This document shows, piece after piece, positions 53,326-63,734 of a DNA stretch of 64,000 nt. Source of the DNA: Onchidella celtica (taxonomy: Eukaryota > Mollusca > Gastropoda > Systellommatophora > Onchidiidae); contig OZ007567.1 in assembly GCA_963931925.1 (NCBI GenBank), positions 78,790,686 through 78,854,685 of the forward strand, in the 5' to 3' direction. A program made the position numbers and the translations under genes. Each line of letters starts with the position of its first letter. The stretch's first letter is position 1. Below the pieces are notes generated by a model that was not told the DNA's origin, made no database searches, and saw nothing but the letters and a program-made list of their open reading frames with translations.

Positions 53326-54593
53326 TGTTGGATGAACTACGAGTGGGTAATGTGGTTACTGCGTGGGTTCAATAGTAACTCCCTTAAGGATACACAGGAT
53401 TAACAAACACAGGGTTCTGCTGGCAATCTTATTTATTCAAAAGCCTAACAAAGGTATCGCTATCAAAAGGCATAGGGAAAACCCTATCAAGAAAAGGAAA
53501 ATGAAGCCCAGAAAAAGAAGAAGCCCAAAAAAAAAAGCCCAACCAGCCATAAGCCAAAGTTTCTCCGGGTCCTGTGCTACCGCTACATGCCTTATGGGGC
53601 GGGGTGGCGATGGCAAGCGTCGGCAAGCCTCTGAGCTGCTACGGGCCCGGGTTGCTGGGCTGGGTTCACTGTGCTGTCGGCTCTTGTCTCCTGCGTCTAT
53701 GATGGAGTGTGTTGACCACTCGAACCGCATCTTATTTATGAGCCCGCGCGGACGTCCGAGAGAGCTATTACGTAGCCCGTGTTGCACAAGTGAAAGGCTC
53801 GGACATGGAGTCCAGCCCGACAACATAACCGGTTAGGGTCCTAACACAATCGAATTTACAGTACGGTTAAAAGGGTGCACACAAAAGTCAATTAGGTATC
53901 CCAGTAAACTGCAGAAATTACTCTAACGACCCCTCCAGCAATAATTGAACAAATTTGACCCAGGTTGGATTTATCGGGGATAACATGCGTCTAACTCGTG
54001 GTTTACTTTAAATCCGAGATCCTCTTATTAATTATTTCAATAGGATATGCGCATCAAAGTACAACAAAATTGGTACCATTATAAAGTAGAAACTTGCTGC
54101 TAAAATTCTAACTGACTACTTATACCAGAAACCCGGTAATAGTTTTAATATAAATTTTCAAAGTGTCAGGACTAACAACATTCGACAATTTTGTGCGGGA
54201 TACTTTCGTCCATTAAGACGACGTATCTCCATTGATAACAAACGTTATCATGAGTACCTATTTTGTACCGATAGGGTATTGTCTACTCTCAAAAATGAAT
54301 TCGGGTTCCCGTCTTTCTGTCGGTGGATAACAACGAGTGAGCGAGTTGTAAGAAACTCAAAGCCATGATATAAGAGTTGGAAGCCCGGTACATTTCCAAC
54401 TGACCAATCAAAATGCGCGCTTTTCACCGTGATGTGAATAATGGGTCCCGCGCTAGTATTACAAGGGAAATAATCCAATTAATGGTACTCGGCCAAGTGT
54501 CCATAAACTACTATGAGTGGCCGTCCCTCACTCACGCACTAGAGTTACCATGAAAGCACATATTAAAAATAGAAAATCGTTCATCCTCTCACA
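53326..54593 (-). repeat. 5' LTR of the young element
   Basis: Same length as the other LTR. Differences seen by eye: 51567/53942 region T/C, 51842/54217 region T/G, and one C/T in the TGAATAACGGG/TGAATAATGGG motif. The intron-position join is between 53553 and 53554. Confidence 0.92.
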
Positions 54594-54597
54594 TTAG

Positions 54598-56436
54598 ATT
54601 CGTCCGTCGTCTGTACAGTTCTGGTAGGGTAGTTGCCACATACCTTACCCTAACGTGAGCATTTCGGCCGCATATTGTATTCAGCCATTAACATCACATA
54701 TTACGCAACAACTCTCAATGTGCAATGCACCTCAAAACTCAGTCTGCAATTCACATATATACGTCTAGTAGCATGAAAAGCACACGTTCGTACTCACATA
54801 TTTCTCTCTGTTATTTCGACAGGCAGACAAAGAAGCACACAAACATGCAGATAAACGAACATATGAAGACGAGACAGGATCTTCTGAAACTTTATCTCAG
54901 CCTGGTGCAAATAGGTTTATTCTCTGTCATTACCGGTTCAGTAAATAATAATCTGTTTACCTTTAAATGGAACTTTTTTGGACTTAGACTCCATGATACA
55001 CCATCATCATGACGTAATGGATAATGATAACTAGATTACATCTATATAGCACCTGACTCCACAAGTGGGTCCAAAATGCTTCACAATGAAATAGTAACAT
55101 ATTAACAACTCTCTCTGCCTCTCTTTCTTTCACTGTTCATGTATGGATCCATAACATTTGTTTCCTTAATGAGTTTAGTGTCATTAAATGTTTCAGTTAA
55201 AACAGTGTCTATCAAGAAAGATGTTCCTATTCAGCTACTATACTTAGGTTTTGAACATCCCACCTCGTCCCAGCTCCAGGTTTGGGAATTTGAGTCGAGA
55301 ATGGACATTATCTCACTGACAAAGGAACACAGCAATATGGTATATAGCTTATTAATCATTGTTTATGTCCTTTCATACTTGTTTATCAGTACTGAATTTA
55401 ATACTTACGCTGAACAGTTTGGGAGGGGGGAAGTCATAACCTCCCAATGAATGGGTTACAGTAGCTAGGATTCCATTTTAAGAAAATTTATTTTGTTAGA
55501 TACGTATTAGCCCATGCTGGTCCATGTTGCCTTCAGTTACGAGGTAAAGAAAGCTTGATCATACGTTAAACTATACATTTGTCTTGGCTTGAGTACGAGA
55601 GGAGATGAAAATGATATAACTGACACTGGTCTCAAAGCGAGACTATTTGTTTTCTCTGCCACTGAATCTAATCTTTTTTAAAAATACGGCACATACAGCG
55701 ACAAGACAAATTAACATGCTCTCTATTGCTCTGTCTTTATCAGTTATTGTTAAACAATAAACCATAAGTTCAGACCACCTTAATTAGCCTGGTGACATAG
55801 CAATGAGTCAGAAGCATATTGAAATGTATGATACTTGGTTAAAAGCTCAAGGAAATAGCATTTGAAACAGCCAGTAATAAATATTCAACTTCATCAACAA
55901 AAGAAATGTACACAAATCAAATTATATCAGATCATGAAAAAGTTATAGGTGTTAGACTCAAAAGACTTACTTTGATAAAAATTAGGACTGCGTGATATTT
56001 ATTTTTCATCTCATGACAAAATTTACTACAGGTATGAAATGAAGTCTCTAGAAGACCCACCCAATGAGGGAAAAATAGACATCACTAGGACCTCTGTGAA
56101 TATTCTAACACTAAATGTTTTGCATCAAGGGAGAAACAAGAATTACACTGAAAACTAATAATATCTTGAAAAATATCAAAAAGTACAGTCAGCTGTTGAT
56201 TCATGAAGGCAGATAGGAAGGTGGTGTTCTTTTTTTAACATTTTATAAAATTGGACATATGGCTGAGTCAGATAATAGCTTTCTTAGACTTGCAGCAGAA
56301 CCAACTTATCAATGTATGGAGAACATGTATGTTGGGAGAATTAAAGTATGATTTGAATTTTTAAAAGTCTTTAAAAAAAAATTACAAAATGCAGTGACAT
56401 TTTCATCTAATGTGCAAAAATAACAGTGAAAACCTT
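54598..56436. other. Intergenic sequence 3' of the second ABCB gene
   Basis: AT-rich; a weak SINE-like motif at about 55030-55090. Short frames such as 55139-55450 show no family resemblance. A candidate AATAAA on the minus strand (55998-56003) could end the second ABCB transcript. Confidence 0.5.
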
Positions 56437-56628
56437 TCACTTGTTCTTATTTAGTAAACCATGGTAAAGTCCATTTAAGGCCACCAACTGTTCATGAGTG
56501 CCACTCTCTTTAACCATCCCTGCATGAAAGACAGCAATTTTATCAGCATCCCGAATAGTGCTCAGCCTGTGAGCTATGGTGATGCAGCTACGACCTTGGC
56601 AAGCTCGGTCAAGAGCTTCTTGTACTAT
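56437..56628 (-). CDS. Second ABCB gene, terminal exon
   Basis: 64 codons including the stop. Relative to the first gene it has several replacements (DRACQGRS for [17 protein letters not shown] for FQTGVVQES), more divergence than in the previous exon. Confidence 0.93.
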   Translation of the reverse strand: MVQEALDRACQGRSCITIAHRLSTIRDADKIAVFHAGMVKESGTHEQLVALNGLYHGLLNKNK

Positions 56629-58352
56629 CTGTGGATTAGATTTAATATAGACCTGTTATGACTGGTAGGTTTTAAGAATTCCGTTCTAGGAAAGAAATTT
56701 AATGGAAGGCTTGTTACACAGTTCCTAACTCAGAATGAAATCTGACCTTCTCCTTTTTCCTTTCCCATTTCCCCCTGAAAAACTGAAGGAGAGCCATTCC
56801 TATTTTCATTCTGATTTCGAAAAGGTTATATGTCACATGGACACCTTCTCAATGTAAATTGGCACTCAGTTAAACTATCGAGGAAACTTTCACAAAACAT
56901 GTCTGAGATGAGTGTCTATGACATACAAGATCATCCACATATCATCACAAGCGAGAACCAAAGCCTTGAAATATCATATATAGGTATCATATTCACACCT
57001 TGAAAAACTAAACTGAACAACACCTTTGTTCTACTAGGGAGTGGCCATCTCAGTCACTGGACCAAAGCAAATAAATGTGCATCTCTCCTTGTGAAAACTG
57101 GCCAGTGCAAACAAAGAGTGTTTTCGAAGGGGAAATCGGAAAGGAAAATTCAGAAAGCCAGAAAAGTTCTTCCCCTACATCCCATTCTTTTTTTTACCGT
57201 TAACAAAGCATACCAGTGTAAACAGGCCTTATTACACAAAGATATTACACATTTGTCATAGCTGAATGGATGCCCTTGAGACAAAAATGTAAAGTCTGCA
57301 CAGGAAATTGAAAAGCAGGATGATTTATGAATTTTGTTTCAAGATCTCAAGAATATCTTTCAGATTTCACAAAAGTAGCTGTGATGAATGGATCTGCTAG
57401 CTTTAAAAAAATTCTGAACTTTCTAAAACCATGCAAGGGACTTCAGAATTATGTGTGTGATTGGTCTTAAAATTTGAAATGTATGTATCTCTGAAAATCA
57501 TTCATAAACAATGTCAGTAAATGTTCAAGAATAAATAAAAATCAGTACTCTTTAGTGACAAGTGTCTCTTAGCAGAGTTATGGGCTTTCATTTCCAGATT
57601 ATAGTTCATTCCAATTCTTACAGCTTCACTCTCTGTGTCCAGTGCTGATGTTGCCTCGTCCAAGAGTAATATTTTAGGATTCCTGACCAGTGCACGGGCA
57701 ATTGCAATCCTTTGCTTCTGTCCGCCACTCAGTTGTGTCCCTTTGCTGCCCACATTTGTCTCATAGCCCTTGCCGATCACAAAAAAAAATAAATGATGAT
57801 TGTTGTTTTTCAGTCTGTTGAATATTGTATACTGTCACATAATTTACCACTTGCAACTAATTCATAACACTGCATATTCCACAGTTGGCCATCTTAGATC
57901 GAATGAATATACTGAATCACTTATTTAGTGTCACAGTAGCATAAGTACAAGAACAGGAAGTATACAGATCCCAGTTGAATAGATTAATTCAACTAAAATA
58001 ATCAATATTTGCACACATTTTCTAACCAAATAAGTTTTGTGTGTTACTACTCAACAAAAGAGAATGAGATGACATTATGTATTATGAGCACAGGCTTTTC
58101 TTTTAAAACGTCAAAATGGCTGATGAATAAGTATCATAGTCAGTGAAGAAAAACTGCCAACTTCGAAAAAGACATGACCATATTATTTGCTTTGAGGACA
58201 ATGAATCAACAGATTAATGGATCAAGCAGAAAATCACCCTGGGCAGAGACTGGATAAAGTTGTGGATGTTGGCAGATTTTGCTGCCTTGATGATCTCATC
58301 CATGCTGACTTCTCTGGAGTTGTCCCCATATGCAATGTTCTGGCCCACAGAC
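56437..58352 (-). CDS. Second ABCB1-type transporter gene, last three coding exons (partial)
   Basis: Exons 58238-58352, 57622-57768 and 56437-56628 (stop TGA at 56437-56439) have exactly the same lengths (115, 147 and 192) and phases as the last three exons of the first gene. They encode [11 protein letters not shown]..., [37 protein letters not shown] and [20 protein letters not shown], ending LLNKNK. Signature, Walker B, D-loop and switch histidine are all present. The Q-loop/Walker A exons and everything upstream lie beyond 64000; the first visible intron contains a large nested retroelement. Orientation and spacing indicate a head-to-tail tandem duplication. The reading frame is intact, so this looks like an active gene rather than a pseudogene, but only about 150 codons are visible. 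Confidence 0.88.
57622..57768 (-). CDS. Second ABCB gene, exon n-1 (signature, Walker B)
   Basis: 49 codons, [20 protein letters not shown] through SALDTESEA. The acceptor is GATCGGCAAG and the donor GTAAGA. It differs from its paralogue mainly at synonymous sites and in the first residues. Confidence 0.93.
58238..58352 (-). CDS. Second ABCB gene, exon n-2
   Basis: Acceptor TGCAG, donor GTGATT. It ends SLPR where the first gene has SLPL, and is otherwise nearly identical at the protein level to 19597-19711. Confidence 0.9.
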
Positions 58353-60065
58353 CTGCAAAAGGAATATTGATTTTGAACTTTCACACACTGCAGTTTTTAA
58401 AGTTATAAATGAGGTTACAACTAACAGTATCTTCATATGTTGAAAGAAATCACTAGTGTGAAAATAATGACATCTTTCTCTAACACACAGTATGATGCCA
58501 CCAAATGTTGTTGGGTAATATCAGTGTAGCTTTCAAAAGTAAGGAAGTCTAGTACTCTTCTGGTCGCACTGGCTACTATTAATTCTTATTTTATATTCAC
58601 AAACTTTAAAGTAAAGAATAATACATCACTGTGTTTGAGATATGAAAAAAATGAACGATATTTTTATATAATGTACTTTCATTGTAATGCTAGTTTGTGA
58701 CTAAGGCACGGCTGCTCATACTAGAGGTTTATAGGCACTTGTCTGGTCGCCATTACTTGAATTACTTCCTTTGTGTACAGTAGCGTGGGGCCCATTATTA
58801 ACATTGCTGTGAGGAAGTGCTTTTTGACTGGTCAATTGGGAATTGAGACCAGCGGGTATCCAGCTCCTGAATCATGTCTAAAATTTATGTTTTCTTTCTC
58901 ATCAACCGTAGGAAAGACAGAACCTTGGGTTCATTTTCAAGAGTATGCAATATCCTTCCCATATAATATAGGTGCTCAAGATAACTTTTGTTACTAACGG
59001 AGATCTGATGTGTTGATGGACCAAAATATCCCGTGCGAATCGATCAATTTTATAAATCCCATCACCTTTGAAAAATTATTCTAAAACTACTACAGAGTTT
59101 CAGGATAAAGTAGCTGGTTAGAATTTTAGTAGGAAGTTTTTACTCTGTATTGATAATTTTATTATACTTTGATGCACTTATCCTGATGAGATCGTCAATA
59201 ATAGAGTCTCGGATTTTAAATAAATGATGAGCTAGACACGTTTTATCACTGATAAATCCAACCTGGGTCAAACTTATTAAATTGTAGCTCAATAGAACGA
59301 TAAAGTATCTTCTGCAGTTTTCTGGGATATCCGTTTGATTTCTGTGCGTTCAGTATTACCTGTGTTATGAATTTTTTCTGTCGGTACACTGACCAATTTT
59401 TCAAGTTTAGGCCCTATGCCACAGCATTCAAACTGCTGACCACTGGACCTGCTTTCTCGCATGTCTGCACGGCCAATATAAATACAATGCCATATCAGGT
59501 TTGAGATGCACTCTCATCAGATGCTGCAAAGACTACTGACCAGTGCCAGTGTACCACCCCAGACTGTTTTTGAAGCTTGCCGCCACCCCGCCCCTGATCG
59601 CAAAGCATGATGCAGTAGTCCAGGACCATGGGAGAAACTTTCGGGGAGTGAGAGACTACTAGAATAACTTTAATTTTAATTTGCTTAATTGATTCCGGTT
59701 AAGTGTGCTGATGCTGCTGATTTGCTCCCCGATGATGCCGCATAGAAATTTATAGAGGCTAGTGTGACCCTGGCTCAATGGTAATTATCAATTGCCATTC
59801 GAAGTAAACTGCCCTGTTACTAGCGTTAGTTGCTAATGTCCGCTACCCTAAGACACTATATGAGTAAAGATGCTTGCTACAGTGTATTACGATTAATGCA
59901 TTGTATTATGTTAGCATTCGGACAATGTTTTATTGTTTAAGTTCGCTAATGCGCAACGGTCTGCAGATGCCCTGTTGTTGTGCTAGATGTTAACGATGGC
60001 TCCCTAGCCTCAAGACATTTATGATTTGCTTGTGTGTGTGTGTGTAACACTGCCTTGTTGTAGTA

Positions 60066-62768
60066 TATATATGGCCTTTGGCGTCTTTACAGACGGTCTT
60101 AGCAGCTAGAATATTCACTTTCACTTTGACTGACAGCTTCTCTCGTGGCTTATTCTACCAATGTTTGACCCGAGAGTGCGATGGCAGTGATTGCAGGTCA
60201 GTCTTTTGGGTTCACTTTGGCGAGTGTTTTCATTCCGCCTCTGTCGTTTTGTCAGGTATGTTTCTTTTGCCTTGAAGTCTATTGCGAGCGTGCCACTGCG
60301 CAATTTTTGTCTCCATCTGCTTCGATCATTTGCAAGGTTCTCCCATTCATTGGGGTCGATGTTGAATGCTTTCATCGTGACCTTGCAAGTGTCTTTGAAT
60401 CGCAGATGTGGCCTACCTCTGGGTCGGTTGCCAGTAGCAAGTTCCCCGTAGAGAATTTGTCTGGGGATGCGATCATTTTCCATACGGTGGAGATGTCCAA
60501 GCCACCGCAGTCTTTTTTTGCCTAGGAGAGCCTGAGTTGATGGAATGTTGGCTCGGCTCAGAACTTCGATATTTGAGATCCTGTCTTGCCACTTGATCTT
60601 GAGAATTTTGCGTAGGCAGCGCAGGTGGAAGGAGTTGAGGGATCTTTCATGTTTGGAGTAGGTGGTCCATGTCTCTGAGCCATACAGCAGGGTGCTTAGG
60701 ACGCAAGTTTGGTACACGAGTACCTTTGTTTTGATGGTCAGCTTGCTATTGTTCCACACCCTTTTTGAGAGTTTGCCAAAAGCTGTGGCCGCCTTTCCTA
60801 TTCTGGCATTTATTTCAGTTGTTATGTCTGTGCTACGACTGATGGTTGAGCCTAGGTAGCAGAATTTTCCCACTTGCTCCAGAGGAGAGCCATTCAGCAT
60901 GATTGGGTTGGGGTTTCTCAAGCCTTGTGTCAAAACTACAGTTTTTGAGACACTGATCTTTAGCATGAATTTGTCACAGGCTTTGGCAAGGCTATTGATG
61001 AGAGCCTGGAGCGTGGTTTCATCGTGGGCCACGATTGCAGCATCATCTGCGAAGAGGAGCTCTTGTAACATAATATGCTCTGTACGAGATTTTGCTTTTA
61101 GTCTGGCAACATTAAAAATGGAGCCGTCCACTCTGGTGTTAATAAGTACTCCACCTGAACATTGACCAAAGGCATTCTTGAGTAGGGCTGCAAAATATAT
61201 ACCAAATAAGGTAGGAGCAAGAACACATCCCTGCTTCACACCGCTGTTTACAGCAAATGAATTGGATGTGCAGCCCTCAAAGTTGACACATGCCCTCATG
61301 TCAGTGTGGAAGGATGCAATAAGTTTTAGCAATGTTGGTGGACAGCCTATGGATTTAAGGACTGCATACAGCCCAGATCGGCTTACGGTGTCGAAAGCCT
61401 TTGTTAGGTCCACAAAGCATGTTATAAGCGGCCTGTTTTGTTCTTTACATTTTTCTTGGATTTGCCGAAGTGCAAATATCATGTCAATAGTTGATCGTTT
61501 GCTTCGAAAGCCACATTGTGTTTCTGGTAAGACTTTTTCCGCCAGTTGTTGAAGGCGGCAGTGGATGACGCGAGCAAAAGCCTTTCCAGTAATGCTGAGG
61601 AGGGATATGCCTCGATAGTTGTTGCAGTCGCCTTTGTCTCCTTTGTTCTTGTAAAGTGTGACAATTTTGGCGTCTCTCATATCATGTGGTATCACGCCTT
61701 CTTTCCAACACTGCAGTAACAGATTATACAGGTGTGGTAATAGTGGGCCTTTTAGGTCTTTTAATACCTCTGCAGGAATGTTGTCACTTCCTGTGGCTTT
61801 TCCAGCAGACAGGTGGTCGATTGCATTGGAAAGCTCGACTAAGGAAGGTTCAGCGTCAAGTTCGGCCATTATTGGCAGTTTTTGGAGGTGTTCCTCAAAA
61901 TCTGGTGGAATATTTTTCTCAGTTGAATACAACAGAGAGTAATGCTCTACCCACCTATTCAGTTGTTCATTTTTATCTGTGATGGGTTCACCATTTACAG
62001 ATTTAAGTGGGGCGCTTTTTGTGATGATTGGCCCAAGAGCTACTTTCATCTGACTAAAGGCGGTTTTCATATCTCCCTTTTCATTTGCCTCTTGTATGCT
62101 GTTACACAAGTCTGTCCAGTATTTGTTGGCGCAACGTCTTACCTCCAGCTGAAGTTTAGCTTTTGCATTTTTCAAACAAGTTTTTGTACTCTGATTGCAA
62201 TTTTTGTTATACTCATTGAAAGCAGATTTCTTTTGCTCAATGAGAGGTAGGAGAATTTCGCTGTTCTGGGCTACCCAGTCGTTGTTTGAAACTTTATGCT
62301 GTCCAAAAGACTTGATGGCACAGTCATGAATTTTTGAACTGAGAGTGTTCCATGTTTCATCTACCGAGTCACATTGGCTGACATTATCCATGCTTTCAGC
62401 AAATAACTTTTCAAATGACTTTCTATTTGATTCATCTCTGATTGCTGTTACATTGATCTTAGGGATTGAAGGGGCTTTTGATCTGTATATTTTCTTGGCC
62501 GAAATTTTGATTTTGCTGACTACCAGTGCATGGTCGGTGTCACAGTCAGCACTGTGGAGGGAACGGGTTATTTTTATACAGCCCAAACTCTTCCTCCTTG
62601 AGAGAATAAGATCTAATTGATGCCAATGGCCAGACCTGGGATGGCGCCATGATGTTCTTTGGCATCTCTTAAGGTCAAAGTACGTGTTTGTAACACATAA
62701 TGAGTTTACGGAGCATAGCTCCAGAAGGCGCTGCCCGTTTTCGTTGATGTTGCCAATGCCGAAGTGCA
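60066..62768 (-). mobile_element. Non-LTR retrotransposon, 5'-truncated, nested in the LTR
   Basis: 2.7 kb flanked by the 11-bp direct repeat TTGTTGTAGTA at 60055-60065 and 62769-62779. The empty site is visible in the other LTR copy (CTTGTTGTGGTAGGC near 34659). The element has a 55-bp 3' UTR and a short (TA)n tail instead of poly(A), like RTE-type and related clades. The 5' end is cut inside the endonuclease domain. Confidence 0.92.
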
Positions 62769-62838
62769 TTGTTGTAGTAGGCCGTGATAATTTCTTGACA
62801 TGTATATATTGTAGGTGATTCATCACAGTGAGCGACAC
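60121..62838 (-). CDS. Endonuclease (C-terminal part) - reverse transcriptase - zinc finger polyprotein
   Basis: A 905-codon open frame with no internal stop. Residues 1-23 come from the flanking LTR and target repeat; element sequence begins about Met24. Next come the end of an APE-type endonuclease (HWHQLDLILSRR, DCDTDHALVV at about 80-110) and RT motifs (GSDNIPAEVL; NYRGISLLS near 410; FVDLTKAFDTVSR; GVKQGCVLAPTLF; LLFADDAAIVAHD near 595; FCYLGSTIS). The C-terminus ends in a CNHCHRT...ISHERSC zinc-finger-like motif. RT catalytic aspartates are present. It reads as a recent insertion, but without the full endonuclease it should not transpose on its own. The clade is not assigned. Confidence 0.9.
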   Translation of the reverse strand: MSLTVMNHLQYIHVKKLSRPTTTMHFGIGNINENGQRLLELCSVNSLCVTNTYFDLKRCQRTSWRHPRSGHWHQLDLILSRRKSLGCIKITRSLHSADCDTDHALVVSKIKISAKKIYRSKAPSIPKINVTAIRDESNRKSFEKLFAESMDNVSQCDSVDETWNTLSSKIHDCAIKSFGQHKVSNNDWVAQNSEILLPLIEQKKSAFNEYNKNCNQSTKTCLKNAKAKLQLEVRRCANKYWTDLCNSIQEANEKGDMKTAFSQMKVALGPIITKSAPLKSVNGEPITDKNEQLNRWVEHYSLLYSTEKNIPPDFEEHLQKLPIMAELDAEPSLVELSNAIDHLSAGKATGSDNIPAEVLKDLKGPLLPHLYNLLLQCWKEGVIPHDMRDAKIVTLYKNKGDKGDCNNYRGISLLSITGKAFARVIHCRLQQLAEKVLPETQCGFRSKRSTIDMIFALRQIQEKCKEQNRPLITCFVDLTKAFDTVSRSGLYAVLKSIGCPPTLLKLIASFHTDMRACVNFEGCTSNSFAVNSGVKQGCVLAPTLFGIYFAALLKNAFGQCSGGVLINTRVDGSIFNVARLKAKSRTEHIMLQELLFADDAAIVAHDETTLQALINSLAKACDKFMLKISVSKTVVLTQGLRNPNPIMLNGSPLEQVGKFCYLGSTISRSTDITTEINARIGKAATAFGKLSKRVWNNSKLTIKTKVLVYQTCVLSTLLYGSETWTTYSKHERSLNSFHLRCLRKILKIKWQDRISNIEVLSRANIPSTQALLGKKRLRWLGHLHRMENDRIPRQILYGELATGNRPRGRPHLRFKDTCKVTMKAFNIDPNEWENLANDRSRWRQKLRSGTLAIDFKAKETYLTKRQRRNENTRQSEPKRLTCNHCHRTLGSNIGRISHERSCQSK

Positions 62839-63734
62839 TATGCCCCTTGATTATATTTTACTGGTACTTGTGTCAGGCCGCTATACCACTATGCTACAGA
62901 GAGCAGTGTAATTATATTTACATGCTTAGTGCTTGAGGTGTGTTAGTTAGTACAGTTTTACACAGGTGAGCCGCAGAATTGTTATTTTTGTCCAATTATT
63001 TTGCCGGTAACACGCCCCAATAAGTCCTATAATTATGTGACGATGAATTAACATGTTTCAATGAGTTCCACACATTACAATGAGTCCCATATGTGTATAT
63101 ATTTATATGCTTGCGTTAGCATCAACCTGCGGGGCACAAAAAATCTAAAGATGCCATTTTAAAGCAGTAATCAACAGTGGCCAGCTGACTGTGGATAATA
63201 TGCATCCCAGTCCAGGTTATCCTGTTCAAATTATCACTGACAAACTCAGTGTCTATTGTAGGGTTGCTCCCCTTTCCATCTAATACTGGTTGTAATCCTG
63301 CTCCTTGATTATGTCCATTCACAACAGTACATTACATCCTTTTACTGGAGACTCCTTGTATTTTAATTCTTACTTGTACTTCATTATCCTTAGCATTTGT
63401 ACCCTCCATATAATTACATGCATCATGTTGATATTTTGAAAATTACTTGATTTCTATGTATGCTCACCATTGATTAGGCTTACTTGATTGCATGTTGTAA
63501 TTATTCTAATCATATTTTGTCTTTCCTCTTTGTTCCAGCTCATGCGTGGTTGGGTTTTCTTTGGTTCCCTTTTTTTGTGTCGTTCCTAGTTTTTTTTTTT
63601 ATACACGTAAATAGATAGCAGCATCAATTAAGAACACGTGTCTTTTAATTGTGTCTCCTAAAGAAATAGGGGCCTACTTAGAACCCACTACACATATGCC
63701 CACAAGCCCACATTAACCGCTCTTTCATCCTACA

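Larger units (their letters stand above)
50951..54593 (-). mobile_element. Young non-autonomous LTR retrotransposon
   Basis: Two direct 1268-bp LTRs (50951-52218 and 53326-54593) flank a 1107-bp internal region. The 4-bp target duplication TTAG is at 50947-50950 and 54594-54597. On the minus strand the LTR runs TGTGAG...CCAACA. Two to three bases inside the 5' LTR edge is a primer-binding-like site starting TGGTGTCAGAAGTGGGAT, and the 3' LTR is preceded by the purine tract AGCAGGGGAGAA. I noticed only three base differences between the LTRs. No gag, protease, RT, RNase H or integrase is encoded, so it must be mobilised in trans, probably by a Ty3/gypsy-like element (inference from layout). 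Confidence 0.92.
59644..63538 (+). other. Homologous intron-like segment in the old LTR copy
   Basis: It aligns with 34370-35678 along its length (shared TGATTTGCTTGTGTG-type, GAGAGCAGTGT, and CAATGAGTC motifs). The 3' end TTTCCTCTTTGTTCCAG is intact. The 5' end reads GGGAGT where the better copy has GTAAGT, so the donor is mutated. Without the LINE and one target repeat its length is about 1.18 kb. Confidence 0.7.
58632..63734 (+). mobile_element. Old, diverged solo LTR of the same family, with nested LINE
   Basis: Starts TGTTTGAGATATGA (compare TGTGAGAGGATGA), continues with the same motifs as 33354-34369 (for example ACTTTCATTG...GGCACGGC), and resumes after its intron-like segment with CTCATGCGTGGTTGGG. 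It ends TTTCATCCTACA. Substitutions and indels are frequent throughout. No target duplication was recognised. It lies in the intron of the second ABCB gene, antisense to it. Confidence 0.75.

Noticed and set aside
56437-58352. Second ABCB copy as a processed pseudogene
   Set aside because: Introns are present at the same positions with intact splice sites, and the frame is open.
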